This document shows, piece by piece, positions 5,860 through 5,868 of a DNA stretch of 5,868 nucleotides. The notes under the pieces are model-generated. The model had not been told where the DNA came from and searched no databases. It was given only the letters and a program-made list of their open reading frames with translations. The DNA is taken from assembly GCA_015493625.1 (NCBI GenBank), contig WGCT01000583.1, positions 1 through 5,868 of the forward strand. The letters are read 5' to 3'. Source of the stretch: Draconibacterium sp. (GTDB lineage: Bacteria; Bacteroidota; Bacteroidia; Bacteroidales; Prolixibacteraceae). The position numbers and the translations under genes are program-made. How positions within the stretch are numbered: position 1 is the stretch's first letter; every line of letters begins with the position of its first letter.

Positions 5860-5868
5860 CTAATATAT

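Noticed and set aside
1..5868. CRISPR array, insertion sequence, phage or toxin-antitoxin system
   Set aside because: I see no repeat-spacer pattern, transposase, integrase, terminal inverted repeats flanking a gene, or small paired gene. The window is a metabolic operon.

Overview
The window holds one compact five-gene operon, all on the minus strand and read from the right edge to the left. In transcription order it encodes an NAD(P)+-dependent aldehyde dehydrogenase (5837-4449), an iron-type (group III) alcohol dehydrogenase (4422-3277), a HAD-superfamily phosphatase-like hydrolase (3275-2526), a class I glutamine amidotransferase-fold hydrolase (2517-1660) and a 12-helix transporter of the organophosphate:phosphate antiporter type (1600-314). 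The gaps are 26, 1, 8 and 59 bases, so co-transcription is very likely. The left 313 bases hold no gene; they contain a candidate transcription terminator. The right edge falls 31 bases upstream of the first start codon, so the promoter and any earlier operon members lie outside the window.

The organism is most likely a member of the Bacteroidota. The evidence is AT-rich DNA of moderate GC, AT-rich leaders with no purine-rich Shine-Dalgarno sequence before any of the five genes, TAA as the usual stop, and protein sequences that read like those of environmental Bacteroidota. This is inferred from style; no taxonomic marker gene is present.

The enzyme set suggests a catabolic route: alcohol to aldehyde (Fe-ADH), aldehyde to acid (ALDH), hydrolysis of a gamma-glutamyl amide (GATase-fold protein), with uptake and dephosphorylation of a phosphorylated substrate (OPA transporter plus HAD hydrolase). 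The closest known logic is the gamma-glutamyl route for amines (PuuA-PuuD for putrescine; the GlnA4-initiated ethanolamine route proposed in Streptomyces). Here an alcohol dehydrogenase replaces the amine oxidase, which points to an amino alcohol as substrate. A working hypothesis is import of an amino-alcohol phosphate such as phosphoethanolamine, phosphate removal, gamma-glutamylation by a glutamine-synthetase-like ligase not present here, two oxidations, and release of glutamate plus an amino acid such as glycine. All five families are recognisable and every key catalytic residue I could check is present. The combined pathway and its substrate are inference.
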